DNA from: Terriglobia bacterium
GTDB taxonomy: Bacteria; Acidobacteriota; Terriglobia; Terriglobales; Acidobacteriaceae
Assembly (NCBI GenBank): GCA_020073395.1
Contig: JAIQFF010000001.1
Span: 1-64,000 of the forward strand
Length of the DNA: 64,000 nt
Reading direction: 5' to 3'
Below, one piece after another: positions 54,565 to 63,443 of this stretch (positions within the stretch are counted from its first letter, which is position 1; each line of letters starts with the position of its first letter). The position numbers and the translations under genes were made by a program. The notes beneath the pieces were generated by a model. It did no database searches. It had not been told where the DNA came from and saw only the letters and a list, made by a program, of their open reading frames with translations.

Positions 54565-55509
54565 ATGAAAATCAAGAAAACTGCAAAGCCGCATCCCATG
54601 CCGGTGGACGCACTGGTCTATCCACGCTTTTCCGGTGTGCCCACGTTCATGCGGCTGCCGCATGTTCCGCAAGCGGAGGAACTGGACCTCGCGTTGATTG
54701 GCATCCCGTTCGACGGAGGCACAACTTATCGTCCGGGCGCGCGTTTCGGGCCGCGCAACATTCGCGTGCAATCGGCCATGATTCGCCCCTGGAATCCGGT
54801 ACTGAAGCTCAATCCATTCGAAAAATGGCGGATTGGTGACTTTGGCGACCTCTCGATCAACCCGCTGTCGATTGAAGACACCTACCGGCGAATCACTGAG
54901 CAACTGGGCGACGTGTTTCGCGGCGGCGCGCGATCGGTCTGCGTCGGTGGCGATCATTCCATTCTCTTGCCAATACTCCGCGCTATTCACAGGCACTTCG
55001 GCCCAGTTGCCTTTATCCAGCTCGACGCCCATGGCGACACCTGGAGCGGATACTTTGGCAGTCCACATTCGCACGGCACGCCGGTGAAGTATGCCATCGA
55101 GGAAGGGCTGATTGAGAAGGGGTATGCCCTGCAGGTGGGATTACGCGGGCAAGTTTATTCCGAACACGACTTTGATTTCGCTCATAAGCACGGCATCAAA
55201 ATTGTGACTTCGGAAGAGTTTCACGAGAGCGGCGTCGAACTGGTCAAACGTCACCTCAAGAAGTTGCGGGGCCGTCAAGTGTACCTGACGCTGGACATTG
55301 ACGTGGTCGATCCCGCCTACGCTCCCGGCACCGGCACGCCGCAGGTGGGCGGCCTCTCCAGCCCGCAAATTCTGGACCTGGTTCGCAGTCTCCGGGGCCT
55401 GAGGCTGGTGGGATGCGATGTGGTGGAAGTGTCGCCGCCCTACGATAACGGCGAGATCACCTCATTGCTGGCGGCGAATTTGCTTTTCGAGTTGCTGTGT
55501 CTGTTCTAG
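54565..55509 (+). CDS. arginase/agmatinase-family ureohydrolase
   Basis: 314 residues from ATG 54565; an ATG four codons upstream (54553) overlaps a TATAAT. All Mn ligands are seen: GGDHSILLPILRAI, DAHGDTWSGYFGSPHSHGTP, DIDVVDPAYAPGTGTPQVGG and VEVSPPYDNGEITSLLAANL. Probably an agmatinase or related ureohydrolase giving urea plus putrescine or a homologue; guanidino-acid specificity cannot be excluded. An APC permease follows after ~64 bases with a family C repeat, so they may work as uptake and breakdown of the same amine or amino acid. Confidence 0.9.
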   Translation: MKIKKTAKPHPMPVDALVYPRFSGVPTFMRLPHVPQAEELDLALIGIPFDGGTTYRPGARFGPRNIRVQSAMIRPWNPVLKLNPFEKWRIGDFGDLSINPLSIEDTYRRITEQLGDVFRGGARSVCVGGDHSILLPILRAIHRHFGPVAFIQLDAHGDTWSGYFGSPHSHGTPVKYAIEEGLIEKGYALQVGLRGQVYSEHDFDFAHKHGIKIVTSEEFHESGVELVKRHLKKLRGRQVYLTLDIDVVDPAYAPGTGTPQVGGLSSPQILDLVRSLRGLRLVGCDVVEVSPPYDNGEITSLLAANLLFELLCLF

Positions 55510-55530
55510 GAGGCCAGAGCCATTTCCGGT

Positions 55531-55564
55531 TATAGGGGTCCCCTCGGCTCCGCTCAGGATGACA
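55531..55564. repeat. family C half repeat (TATAGGGGTC...CTCAGGATGACA)
   Basis: TATAGGGGTCCCCTCGGCTC then CGCTCAGGATGACA; a single simple arm without nested hairpin. It lies between the ureohydrolase and permease genes. Confidence 0.75.
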
Positions 55565-55573
55565 CGGCATTCC

Positions 55574-56893
55574 ATGATCACTCTTGCCCGCAAACTTCGC
55601 GTGGTCGATTACTTCACCCTGGGGTGGGGCACCATGGTGGGGGTCGGCTGGTTGGTCATCATGGACGACTGGCTGCTGCGCGGGGGGCCGCTGGGCGGCG
55701 TTCTGGGATTCGCTATCGGCGGCGCGCTCCTGCTGCCCATCGGCTATGTGTACGGTCAACTGGTGACGGCCATGCCCGATGCCGCGGGCGAGGTCGCCTA
55801 CACCGCGAAGGTCTTTCCCCGATCGATCAGCTTTGCCACTGGTTGGATGATGGTCCTGGCGTACTTCATCGTCTGTCCGTGGGAAGCGGTGGCCGTGGGA
55901 AAAATTGCGAGCTACATCTTTCCCAGCCTGGATTCGATGGAGCTTTATCGCATCGCCGGCCGGCCGGTTTATTTACCTCATGTGATCATCGGCCTGGGGC
56001 TCACCGGCCTTCTGACCTGGCTCAACTATCGCGGCATCCGGCTGAGCGCGGTTTTTCAGAACTGGACTACTTTCGGAACCCTTGGCCTGTTTATGGTGTT
56101 CGTCGCAGTCGGTGTGAGCAAAGGTTCTCCGCGGAATTTTCCTCCCTTGTTCACGCACAGCGGATTCGTCTCCGTCCTTTTGGTGATTCAGATTGTGCCG
56201 TACTACATGACGGGATTTGAGTCGGTGGTAAAGGGGGCGGAAGAGTCCCGCCCGGAATTCCGCTCTGGCGGATTTTTCAAGGCCATCTGGATGGCCATCC
56301 TGGTGGGCATTCTCTTCTACACCATCGTGATTGCCGCCGTGGGCTATGTCGCTCCATGGCGGGAACTCACCGGCGAAAGATTCATGACTGCGGTCGCCTT
56401 TGAGCGTGCGGTGGGAGCGCGTTGGATTGTCAGCGTGATTCTGGCGGCGGCGCTGCTTTCGCTTTTCAAGGTATTCAATGGCAACCTGGTCGCGGCCAGC
56501 CGCATGGTGTTTGCCATGGGACGCCGCGGGCTAGTGGATGCCCGCGTCGGCCAGGTGCACGCGCAGAATCAAACCCCGTCAGTGGCCGTGATCTGCATGG
56601 GATTGGGCACGGCCGCATGCATGTTCCTCGGCGACGCCATCCTGGTGCCCATTTCGAATGTGGGCTCGCTGGCGTCCGCGGCGGGATGGCTTGCAGCCTG
56701 CGCCGCGTATTATCAGATGGCGCCAACCCTGCGCCAACGACTGGTGGCCGCCCTGGGAGCTCTGGTCGGGCTGCTGATGATCCTGATGAAGGTTGTTCCG
56801 TTCGTGCCTGGACATTTCATTCCCTATGAATGGTTGGCCCTGGGGATCTGGGTGGCACTGGGCGCGCTAGCAGCCCGGCGAGCCACATCGTAG
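55574..56893 (+). CDS. APC-superfamily amino-acid permease
   Basis: 439 residues from ATG 55574 (MITLARKLRVVDYFTLGWGT); codons upstream belong to the family C repeat. About 12 membrane helices: GVGWLVIMDDWLLRGGPLGG, GEVAYTAKVFPRSISFATGW, QIVPYYMTGFESVVKGAEES. APC fold, inner membrane. Its neighbour suggests arginine, agmatine or a polyamine as substrate, by association only. The stop codon TAG is supplied by the GTAGCGCC end of the repeat that follows. Confidence 0.87.
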   Translation: MITLARKLRVVDYFTLGWGTMVGVGWLVIMDDWLLRGGPLGGVLGFAIGGALLLPIGYVYGQLVTAMPDAAGEVAYTAKVFPRSISFATGWMMVLAYFIVCPWEAVAVGKIASYIFPSLDSMELYRIAGRPVYLPHVIIGLGLTGLLTWLNYRGIRLSAVFQNWTTFGTLGLFMVFVAVGVSKGSPRNFPPLFTHSGFVSVLLVIQIVPYYMTGFESVVKGAEESRPEFRSGGFFKAIWMAILVGILFYTIVIAAVGYVAPWRELTGERFMTAVAFERAVGARWIVSVILAAALLSLFKVFNGNLVAASRMVFAMGRRGLVDARVGQVHAQNQTPSVAVICMGLGTAACMFLGDAILVPISNVGSLASAAGWLAACAAYYQMAPTLRQRLVAALGALVGLLMILMKVVPFVPGHFIPYEWLALGIWVALGALAARRATS

Positions 56894-56962
56894 CGCCGGC
56901 GTTCCTTCGACTTCGCTCAGGACAGGCTCCGCCGGCTGTCGGGTGGGGGTCTCGCCCACCCC
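56890..56962. repeat. family B repeat carrying a family C core
   Basis: GTAGCGCCGGCG opens at 56890. CCTTCGACTTCGCTCAGGAC of family C interrupts it, and GCCGGCTGTCGGGTGGGGGT with a CGCCCACCCC hairpin closes it. A second example of one repeat nested in another, after 5.7 kb. Confidence 0.7.
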
Positions 56963-57014
56963 AAGGGTTTGCAGAGATTCCGCTATCGAAGTACAAAGTA
57001 AGAACGGAGACCCC

Positions 57015-58715
57015 ATGGGAAGCAGCGCGCTAAAGAGAAATTTCCTTATCGGCATCTTGTTCCTGACAGTCATTAACCTGTCCTGGGCGCAAGCCAACGA
57101 CCAACCTTTCGATACGGTCATCAGCAATGGCCACATCATCGACGGCACGGGCTCACCGTGGTACTCCGGTGACATCGGCATTCGCGCCGGAAAAATCGCT
57201 GCCATCGGCAATCTGAGCGGCGCGGCGCGCACGCGCATGCTTGATGTCCACGGTCTGGTTGTCGCCCCCGGCTTTATCGACATGCTGGGCCAGTCGGAAC
57301 TGACTATCCTGGTTGATCCGCGCCTGCCCTCGAAAATCTATCAGGGCATCACGACCGAGATTACGGGCGAAGGCGGCTCGATCGCGCCCCTGAATGACGC
57401 CATCATCCAGGCCGACCGCTCCGGCTACGATCACTATCACATCACGCCCGACTGGCGCAGCTTTCAGCAATACTTCGCCCGCTTGGAAAAGCAAGGCATG
57501 GGAATCAATCTGGCCAGCTATGTCGGTGCCACCCAGGTCCGGCGCATGGTGCTGGGCGATGACGACAAGCAGCCCACCCCGGCACAACTCGACCAGATGA
57601 GGGGGTTGGTCAGACAGGCGATGAGGGATGGTGCGGTCGGGGTCTCGACCTCGCTGGAGTACGCGCCCGCTCCCTACGCCAAAACCGATGAGTTGATAGC
57701 CCTGGCTTCGGAAGCGTCGAAATTCGGCGGCATTTACGCTACGCACATGCGCAATGAGAGCGACGCTGTGCTGCCCGCGATCGACGAAGCCCTGCGCATT
57801 GGGCGCGAGGGCCACCTCCCGGTTGAGATATGGCACATCAAGGTTGCAGGAAAAGCCAATTGGGGACGCATGCCGGAAGTAGTGGCAAAAATTAACGCCG
57901 CCCGAGCCGAGGGAATGGACGTCACCGCCGATACTTACGCCTACACCGCGTGGTTCAACAGTCTCTCCGCCTTCATTCCACCCTGGGCGCACGACGGTGG
58001 CGACGCCAAGCTGATCGAACGTCTCAAAGATCCAGCGATGCGCGCCCGCATTCGCAAGGACATGATGACGCCGTCGAGCGACTGGGACAACGAGTGGCAG
58101 GAAATTGGCGGGCCCGAAGATATTCTGATCGGCGTGGTGCAAAATGCCAACCTGCTTCCACTGCAGGGCAAGAGGCTGGCTGAGGTGGCGAAGATGCAGA
58201 GCAAAGATCCCATGGACGCGTTGTTTGACATCTTGATTGAAGACAATGCATCGACCGGAGTCGCGGTCTTTGGCATGTCCGAGCCAGATGTAGCGCTTGC
58301 TCTGCAGCAGCCCTGGGTATCCGTCGATAACGATTCTTCCGGAGCCTCGCCGCAGGGAATTCTGGGCCAGGAGCATCCTCACCCCCGCGCCTACGGCACC
58401 CTCCCGCGCGTCTTGCGCAAATACGTTCGAGAAGAAAAGAAACTCACTCTGGAAGACGCCATTCGAAAGTTTTCTGCCTTGCCGGCGCAGCGCATGCGCT
58501 TGGCCGACCGCGGAGTGCTGAAAGCGGGGATGTGGGCCGATGTCGTGGTCTTCGATCCCGCCAAAGTCCGCGACCTGGCGACGTTCGAAGATCCAAACCA
58601 GCTGTCGCAAGGAATGGAGTATGTACTGGTGAACGGTGTTCCAGTGATCGATCAGGGCAAACAAACTGGGGCATTGCCGGGAAAGGTCCTGCGAGGGGCA
58701 GGCTACGTGAAGTAG
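57015..58715 (+). CDS. exported D-aminoacylase-like amidohydrolase
   Basis: 566 residues from ATG 57015. Signal peptide (RNFLIGILFLTVINLSWAQA). Amidohydrolase-3 fold: DTVISNGHIIDGTGSPWYSG, VVAPGFIDMLGQSELTILVD, TEITGEGGSIAPLN, GIYATHMRNESDAVLPAIDE, EIWHIKVAGKANWG and MWADVVVFDPAKVRDLATFE. N-acyl-D-amino-acid deacylases release D-amino acids outside the cytosol. The usual metal HxH of 'GFIDxHxH' is MLGQ here, so zinc binding at that site must differ; the subgroup may have another activity. Confidence 0.82.
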   Translation: MGSSALKRNFLIGILFLTVINLSWAQANDQPFDTVISNGHIIDGTGSPWYSGDIGIRAGKIAAIGNLSGAARTRMLDVHGLVVAPGFIDMLGQSELTILVDPRLPSKIYQGITTEITGEGGSIAPLNDAIIQADRSGYDHYHITPDWRSFQQYFARLEKQGMGINLASYVGATQVRRMVLGDDDKQPTPAQLDQMRGLVRQAMRDGAVGVSTSLEYAPAPYAKTDELIALASEASKFGGIYATHMRNESDAVLPAIDEALRIGREGHLPVEIWHIKVAGKANWGRMPEVVAKINAARAEGMDVTADTYAYTAWFNSLSAFIPPWAHDGGDAKLIERLKDPAMRARIRKDMMTPSSDWDNEWQEIGGPEDILIGVVQNANLLPLQGKRLAEVAKMQSKDPMDALFDILIEDNASTGVAVFGMSEPDVALALQQPWVSVDNDSSGASPQGILGQEHPHPRAYGTLPRVLRKYVREEKKLTLEDAIRKFSALPAQRMRLADRGVLKAGMWADVVVFDPAKVRDLATFEDPNQLSQGMEYVLVNGVPVIDQGKQTGALPGKVLRGAGYVK

Positions 58716-58741
58716 CGACTGAGTGAGTTGCAACGCGGTCT

Positions 58742-59329
58742 TTATTTCTGGGTCACGGTGACTTTGTGCAGCCCAACGGTCGCCGCATCCACGCGGGCGG
58801 GCAGGGCGAAGCGGGAGTCGATGCCGATATTCGGGTACTTCGGCTTGAGATATTTCTCGACGAACATTTCCAGGACAAAACGGGGAACCTCGACGCCGTC
58901 GAGCGAAACCGAATCCACGTGAACTAGGCCCTCTCGCCTGGCGCCGTAGGCGTGGGTAGTAACCACCACCTCGTGCACTCCACTGAACACCGAGAGCAGG
59001 GGGTTGTAGGAATTCTTGCCTGCCTTCAACTGATCGAAATCGACTTGTGAAGTACCGATGACTATCCCCGGCTGTTCCTGGAAAACTACCGACCGCACTC
59101 CCGTGGGCAATTGAACCTTCCCAGAAGCAAAGTAAGCGTTGATCTCCTGCTCGGTGAGCTCTGTGGGCGAGGGATCGGGGCGCGCCTGCACCCCGTTGCT
59201 TTGCACGCGCTGCAGCTTGCGCTCGAATCTCGCTGCCGGGGCCGAATCCGCAACCGTCTGCGCCCGGACATGCGAAGTGAGAAGGGAGCAAACTGTGAGT
59301 GCGAGAAGAAGGGCGCAGCAGACCTTCAT
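58742..59329 (-). CDS. exported protein of unknown function, last gene of the rnc-lepB operon
   Basis: 195 residues: signal peptide (CCALLLALTVCSLLTSHVRA), then one mixed domain with LTEQEINAYFASGKVQLPTG, VVFQEQPGIVIGTSQVDFDQ, VSLDGVEVPRFVLEMFVEKY. The 'TEQEINAYF' and bottom strands recall lipid-binding BPI/LmeA-like domains, weakly. Start overlaps the asmA stop (ATGA), so it is coexpressed with AsmA, another lipid-linked protein. Confidence 0.7.
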   Translation of the reverse strand: MKVCCALLLALTVCSLLTSHVRAQTVADSAPAARFERKLQRVQSNGVQARPDPSPTELTEQEINAYFASGKVQLPTGVRSVVFQEQPGIVIGTSQVDFDQLKAGKNSYNPLLSVFSGVHEVVVTTHAYGARREGLVHVDSVSLDGVEVPRFVLEMFVEKYLKPKYPNIGIDSRFALPARVDAATVGLHKVTVTQK

Positions 59330-61860
59330 GGTTTGAGGGCGGCCTGGGTCTCCGGAGTCGTACTGAGAGTCACACGCGGCTGGTTCAAGGTTCCGGTGAT
59401 GTTGAAGCCGCGGGCGCCATCACGGGACAGTTTGATATCCAGAACCCGACCCAGAGATGCGGTGCCGCTTAACTGGTAGATGCCGCCAGGAGTCTGCAGT
59501 TTGCCTGGTTCGATCTCGAACCTCCCCGCGCGCAAAAGCAGTTGTCCCGTGAACCGGTTGACTCGTAGCGGAGAGCTCTCCCCAGCCAGCGTGAGGTGCG
59601 GCAGCGAACCATCGCGAGCCTCCACCTGGAAACTTGCGTCGGCGTGAGAAAGCAATTCTGTCCTGGTCCAACCCAGAGTGGCGGCGCGATATTCGACATT
59701 TGCGGTGCCCGTGATCCAGGGGTCATGCATGGCCTCGGCGACTTGCCCCAGCGCAACTTTCTCCAGCGTGCCGTGGCCGCGATATGCCGGGGGATTGACC
59801 GTGAAATCCACTTGCCATTCGCCGGCGTGCCGTCCGCCTAACACCTCGGCCCGCAGGTTCGAAAGCTGAAGGCGGCCCTGCTCGAGCTCGACCTCGGCGG
59901 AGATCCGGTTTGCGACCAGATTGTGAATCAGAACGCGACCCGCCGTGAGCTTTCCCACCGCATGTATAGACGCCAGATACGGTCTGGGTTGCGCCGGCGA
60001 CGATAGAAAGCGATACCAGGGCTGTTTTCCGGGAACGGCATTCACCAGGCTACTCACGTTATCGGTCACAAACTCGTCGGCGTGAAGGTCGAAGCGAATC
60101 ACGCAAGCGCGAGGTGTATCGCATTGCCTGGGAATGGTCAACGATCCGCGAAATGTATTGCCGGCCGCGGAAGCAGTCAGCTTCCGCACTTCAGCAGAGC
60201 TGGGGGTCAGCTCAATACTTGCGGAGGCGATTTCCACCGGCTTATTCAAGCCCCGCACCCGGGTGTGGACTGATATCAGTTGAGCTGTTCCCGTAACTGA
60301 GGGAGCCGCGAATCCGGCCCAGCCTCCGCCCACATGAAGACTGATGCGAGCTTCTCCGTTGGCTACGGGTTGAGGCGCCGGCAATCCGATGGTGCGGGCT
60401 ACTTCCAGCAGGCGCTGAACTTCGACGTCTCCTTGCACCAGAAAGTTATAGCCTGAACGCGAAAACTGGCCGCGCACCGTGGCATTTGCAGGTCTGCCCA
60501 GGGCCAGATTGAAGGGACCAACCTCGACGCGCGCCTCATTCCTGGCGAAGATAGCCGACCTTCGACTGCCCGCGGTCCTCTGGTTCAGCTCCAAATCTCC
60601 ACCCGAAGAAACGCTGAAAGGGATTTTGTCCAGAACGATCCGGGTGCTGGTGATCGGCGATCGAATATTCAAAGCCAGGACTTCACCACCGCCTTGCCAG
60701 ACTGGTGCCATCCCGCTCGTGCCGGGTTTGCGCCGCAGCGTGACATTAGCGTCCATCTTGCCGGCGGCGATGATGTCAGTGGGCACATTCTTCTTCACCC
60801 GCCGGGCGAATTCTACCAGCGGCTGGATGGGCAGGCTGCGGACGAGCATGGTCAAATCGTAGGCACCGGGCGAGGGGGCAAGGCTGCCGCTCAACGCGAT
60901 TTCGCCGTCGCCCACGGGGGCGCGGCAGGCCAGCGCGGAGAGAACGTGGTCGGTGGTACTGTAGCGGCCGCTGCATCGTGCCGCCAGGCGCAAGGCTGGA
61001 TCGCCGGAAATGTCGTAACGGCGGAAGTCCTCGATGGAAGCGTCTGTGTTTACCTGCAGGTCCTTGGGTGTGCCCGTCAAGGTAGCCGAGAGACGGACGG
61101 CGCCTCTCCATCCCTTGTCCTGGCCCAGAGTGAGCTTCGTCACCTGGCCCAGTTGAGCCCCTTCCCACTGCACCGTGAATTGCACTGGCGTTTCATGCAG
61201 ACTTGCCGAGCGCTGCCACGACCCGTCCACTGCCAGCCGGCCGGTGTCACTGAGGTTGAAATCGGTCCGCGTCGGTTGGGCTTTCAAGCGGATGCCCCAG
61301 GCATTTTCGGAGCCTTGCCACAAAGCAAAATTGGCTTCGGTCAGGGTGTAGGACTTTTTTTCCTGGCCAAACTTGACGTTGATGCGGCCGTGGTCAGCTT
61401 CAATGTAGGGGAAGCCAGGTCGTACCTCTCCACTCGTTTTGGCAGTGGGCGCAACCGCCGTGCTGGCGGCACGCTCGACCAGTTTTTCCAGATTCCAGCG
61501 GCCCTCGTTATTGCGCACCAGGTTGAGACTGGGCTCGGTAAGGCTGAGGCGGGCGATCTCCAGGCGGCCTCGCAGCAGGGAACTGACGCGCACCGTGGCG
61601 ACGACGTCGGAAGACTGCAACACCGGCTCGGCGCCGAACTCGGGGTCTTCGTGGACGACAAAATTTTCCAGATCAAAACCGGGCTGAGGCAACAGACGCA
61701 GAGTTACAGATCCCACGTCCACAGGCCGCCCTAACGCCAGGCTGATCGAGCGCACGATGCGGGTGCGCAGGCGCTGCGCCCCGGGACGTATCAGAAACAG
61801 CGCCAGCACCAGTACGATACCGGTGACCACCTGCCCGCGCCTGGACCGCAGAAATCTCAA
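59326..61860 (-). CDS. AsmA-family membrane-anchored protein
   Basis: 844 residues. Starts with one membrane helix (VVTGIVLVLALFLIRPGA), then a long periplasmic beta-rich region with the AsmA N-terminal pattern (VDVGSVTLRLLPQPGFDLEN, RGRLEIARLSLTEPSLNLVR, GRWNLEKLVERA) and repeated groove modules to the C-terminus (LQTPGGIYQLSGTASLGRVL). AsmA/TamB/VPS13-like proteins transport lipids between membranes. Start is TTG 61860, overlapping the lepB stop. Family is secure, cargo is not. Confidence 0.88.
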   Translation of the reverse strand: MRFLRSRRGQVVTGIVLVLALFLIRPGAQRLRTRIVRSISLALGRPVDVGSVTLRLLPQPGFDLENFVVHEDPEFGAEPVLQSSDVVATVRVSSLLRGRLEIARLSLTEPSLNLVRNNEGRWNLEKLVERAASTAVAPTAKTSGEVRPGFPYIEADHGRINVKFGQEKKSYTLTEANFALWQGSENAWGIRLKAQPTRTDFNLSDTGRLAVDGSWQRSASLHETPVQFTVQWEGAQLGQVTKLTLGQDKGWRGAVRLSATLTGTPKDLQVNTDASIEDFRRYDISGDPALRLAARCSGRYSTTDHVLSALACRAPVGDGEIALSGSLAPSPGAYDLTMLVRSLPIQPLVEFARRVKKNVPTDIIAAGKMDANVTLRRKPGTSGMAPVWQGGGEVLALNIRSPITSTRIVLDKIPFSVSSGGDLELNQRTAGSRRSAIFARNEARVEVGPFNLALGRPANATVRGQFSRSGYNFLVQGDVEVQRLLEVARTIGLPAPQPVANGEARISLHVGGGWAGFAAPSVTGTAQLISVHTRVRGLNKPVEIASASIELTPSSAEVRKLTASAAGNTFRGSLTIPRQCDTPRACVIRFDLHADEFVTDNVSSLVNAVPGKQPWYRFLSSPAQPRPYLASIHAVGKLTAGRVLIHNLVANRISAEVELEQGRLQLSNLRAEVLGGRHAGEWQVDFTVNPPAYRGHGTLEKVALGQVAEAMHDPWITGTANVEYRAATLGWTRTELLSHADASFQVEARDGSLPHLTLAGESSPLRVNRFTGQLLLRAGRFEIEPGKLQTPGGIYQLSGTASLGRVLDIKLSRDGARGFNITGTLNQPRVTLSTTPETQAALKP

Positions 61861-62624
61861 CGAACCACCTTCAACGTACGCTTCCAGCGCGTCTCGTCAA
61901 AGAAATGAATTATGACGTGCGCCAGAAATCCCACTCGCTCGGTGATCGCCGTATGCAGATACTGGTTGGGCGGCGTCTCGAACGACCAGTAGATGAACAT
62001 GGGCCTCCCGATCACATTCTCCTTCGGGATAAATCCCCAATAGCGGCTGTCATAACTTACGTCGCGATTATCTCCCATGGCGAAATAGCTGTTGGGAGGC
62101 ACGACCAGGTCGTCGCCCTGGATATATTGCGGTAGGAGTTGTTGCCAGTCCGAAAACAGGCGGTTGTAGTCGGACGGCGGCACGGCCGGGAAGTTGTCGC
62201 GATAGTCGTTCGGACCTTGGTCGGGATCATGGATGACATAGGGCTCATCCAGTTTTTCGCCATTGCGAAACACTACGCCATTGCGCAAATGGATGCGGTC
62301 TCCGGGAATTCCGATGATCCGCTTCACCACGTAAAGGCCCGGCTCCGCAGGCGAAAGGAAGACCACGATGTCCTGCCGCCGTATCTCCCGGTAGGGAAGC
62401 AGCGGGCCGGTCCAGTGCGTGGCCGGAGCGAATTGCACCCGGTTCACGAAGACATGGTCGCCGATCAGCAGGGTGTTCTCCATGGAACTGGAGGGAATCT
62501 CAAAGGCCTGCAGGACGAAAGTAATAATGAACAGGCCGGTGACCAGCACGGCGGCCAGGGATGCCAGAAACTCGACGGTAGTCTCGCGCGGCTTTTCTTC
62601 CGGCTTTGTTTCTTTCTTGGGCAC
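61857..62624 (-). CDS. lepB: signal peptidase I (copy 1)
   Basis: 255 residues. One membrane helix (ASLAAVLVTGLFIITFVLQA), catalytic Ser47 in PSSSMENTLLIGD, catalytic Lys101 in YVVKRIIGIPGDRIHLRNG and box E GDNRDVSYDSRYWGFIPKEN. Removes signal peptides on the outer face of the inner membrane. Second of two adjacent lepB genes, ~34 bases apart; the pair differ mainly in the insertion before box D (SDWQQLLPQYIQGDDLVVP). Confidence 0.95.
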   Translation of the reverse strand: MPKKETKPEEKPRETTVEFLASLAAVLVTGLFIITFVLQAFEIPSSSMENTLLIGDHVFVNRVQFAPATHWTGPLLPYREIRRQDIVVFLSPAEPGLYVVKRIIGIPGDRIHLRNGVVFRNGEKLDEPYVIHDPDQGPNDYRDNFPAVPPSDYNRLFSDWQQLLPQYIQGDDLVVPPNSYFAMGDNRDVSYDSRYWGFIPKENVIGRPMFIYWSFETPPNQYLHTAITERVGFLAHVIIHFFDETRWKRTLKVVR

Positions 62625-62657
62625 GGGATATTTTCTCGCTCCGACGCTGCTTTCGCT

Positions 62658-63443
62658 CTATTGAACCACTCGAAACGTGCGGTCCCACCGGGTCATCTGG
62701 AACACGTGGGTCGCGGCATAGGCGAAGTGGATGAGTTTATCACCCGCTGTGGGTGAAGCCGGCATATCCTGGTCCGTCTTACGGACCGACCAGTAGATCA
62801 GCAGCGGACGTCCGATGACATTTTCCTGGGGCACGAACCCCCAGTAGCGGCTGTCCAGACTCTCATCCCGATTATCGCCCAGCACGAAATAGTTTCCCTG
62901 GGGAATAATCAGTTCGTTGTCCTCGACCAGCTTTTTCATCTCCAGCCACCAGCCTCCTTCCAGGCCGGGAACGGGAAGGTTGAGCCGCGGGAACTCGTCG
63001 CGAAAGGTGTCGTGTACGCCGGAACTATAGCGGACGTAGGGCTCCTGGAGAGGGTGGCCGTTGACATACACTTGCCGGTTGATCAGGCGGACGCGGTCCC
63101 CCGGCACGCCTACCACGCGCTTCACAAAATGCTGGGAGGGATGGACGGGGTAGCGAAAAACAATAATGTCTCCCCGGCGCACTTGTTTGTACGGTATGAA
63201 ATGGTCGGAGAAACTGCTTCCGCCATAGCGGAGCTTGTCCACCAGAAGGTAGTCCCCGATCAGCAGGGTGTTCTCCATGGATTCGGACGGAATCTGGAAC
63301 GCCTGCACGATGAAGGTGATGACAAAAACGGCGATGACTACGGTCGCCAGCAACGACTGCAGCGAACTTATTGTGTCCGCAGGCGGACGCCTATCCTTCA
63401 CTTCTGCCACTTCTGCTTCGGCGGTTACTGGCATGGTGGTCAC
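62658..63443 (-). CDS. lepB: signal peptidase I (copy 2)
   Basis: 261 residues from GTG 63443, which overlaps the rnc stop (GTGA); ATG 63434 is possible. Catalytic Ser55 in IPSESMENTLLIGDYLLVDK, Lys108 in HFVKRVVGVPGDRV, box E GDNRDESLDSRYWGFVPQEN. Paralogous to the next gene. Two tandem LepB proteins may divide substrates, which suits an organism with many exported proteins. Confidence 0.95.
   Translation of the reverse strand: MTTMPVTAEAEVAEVKDRRPPADTISSLQSLLATVVIAVFVITFIVQAFQIPSESMENTLLIGDYLLVDKLRYGGSSFSDHFIPYKQVRRGDIIVFRYPVHPSQHFVKRVVGVPGDRVRLINRQVYVNGHPLQEPYVRYSSGVHDTFRDEFPRLNLPVPGLEGGWWLEMKKLVEDNELIIPQGNYFVLGDNRDESLDSRYWGFVPQENVIGRPLLIYWSVRKTDQDMPASPTAGDKLIHFAYAATHVFQMTRWDRTFRVVQ

Noticed and set aside
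57153..59291. 712-codon open frame antisense to the D-aminoacylase-like gene
   Set aside because: Codon-phase shadow in GC-rich DNA: composition has no domain logic and the plus-strand gene is clear.
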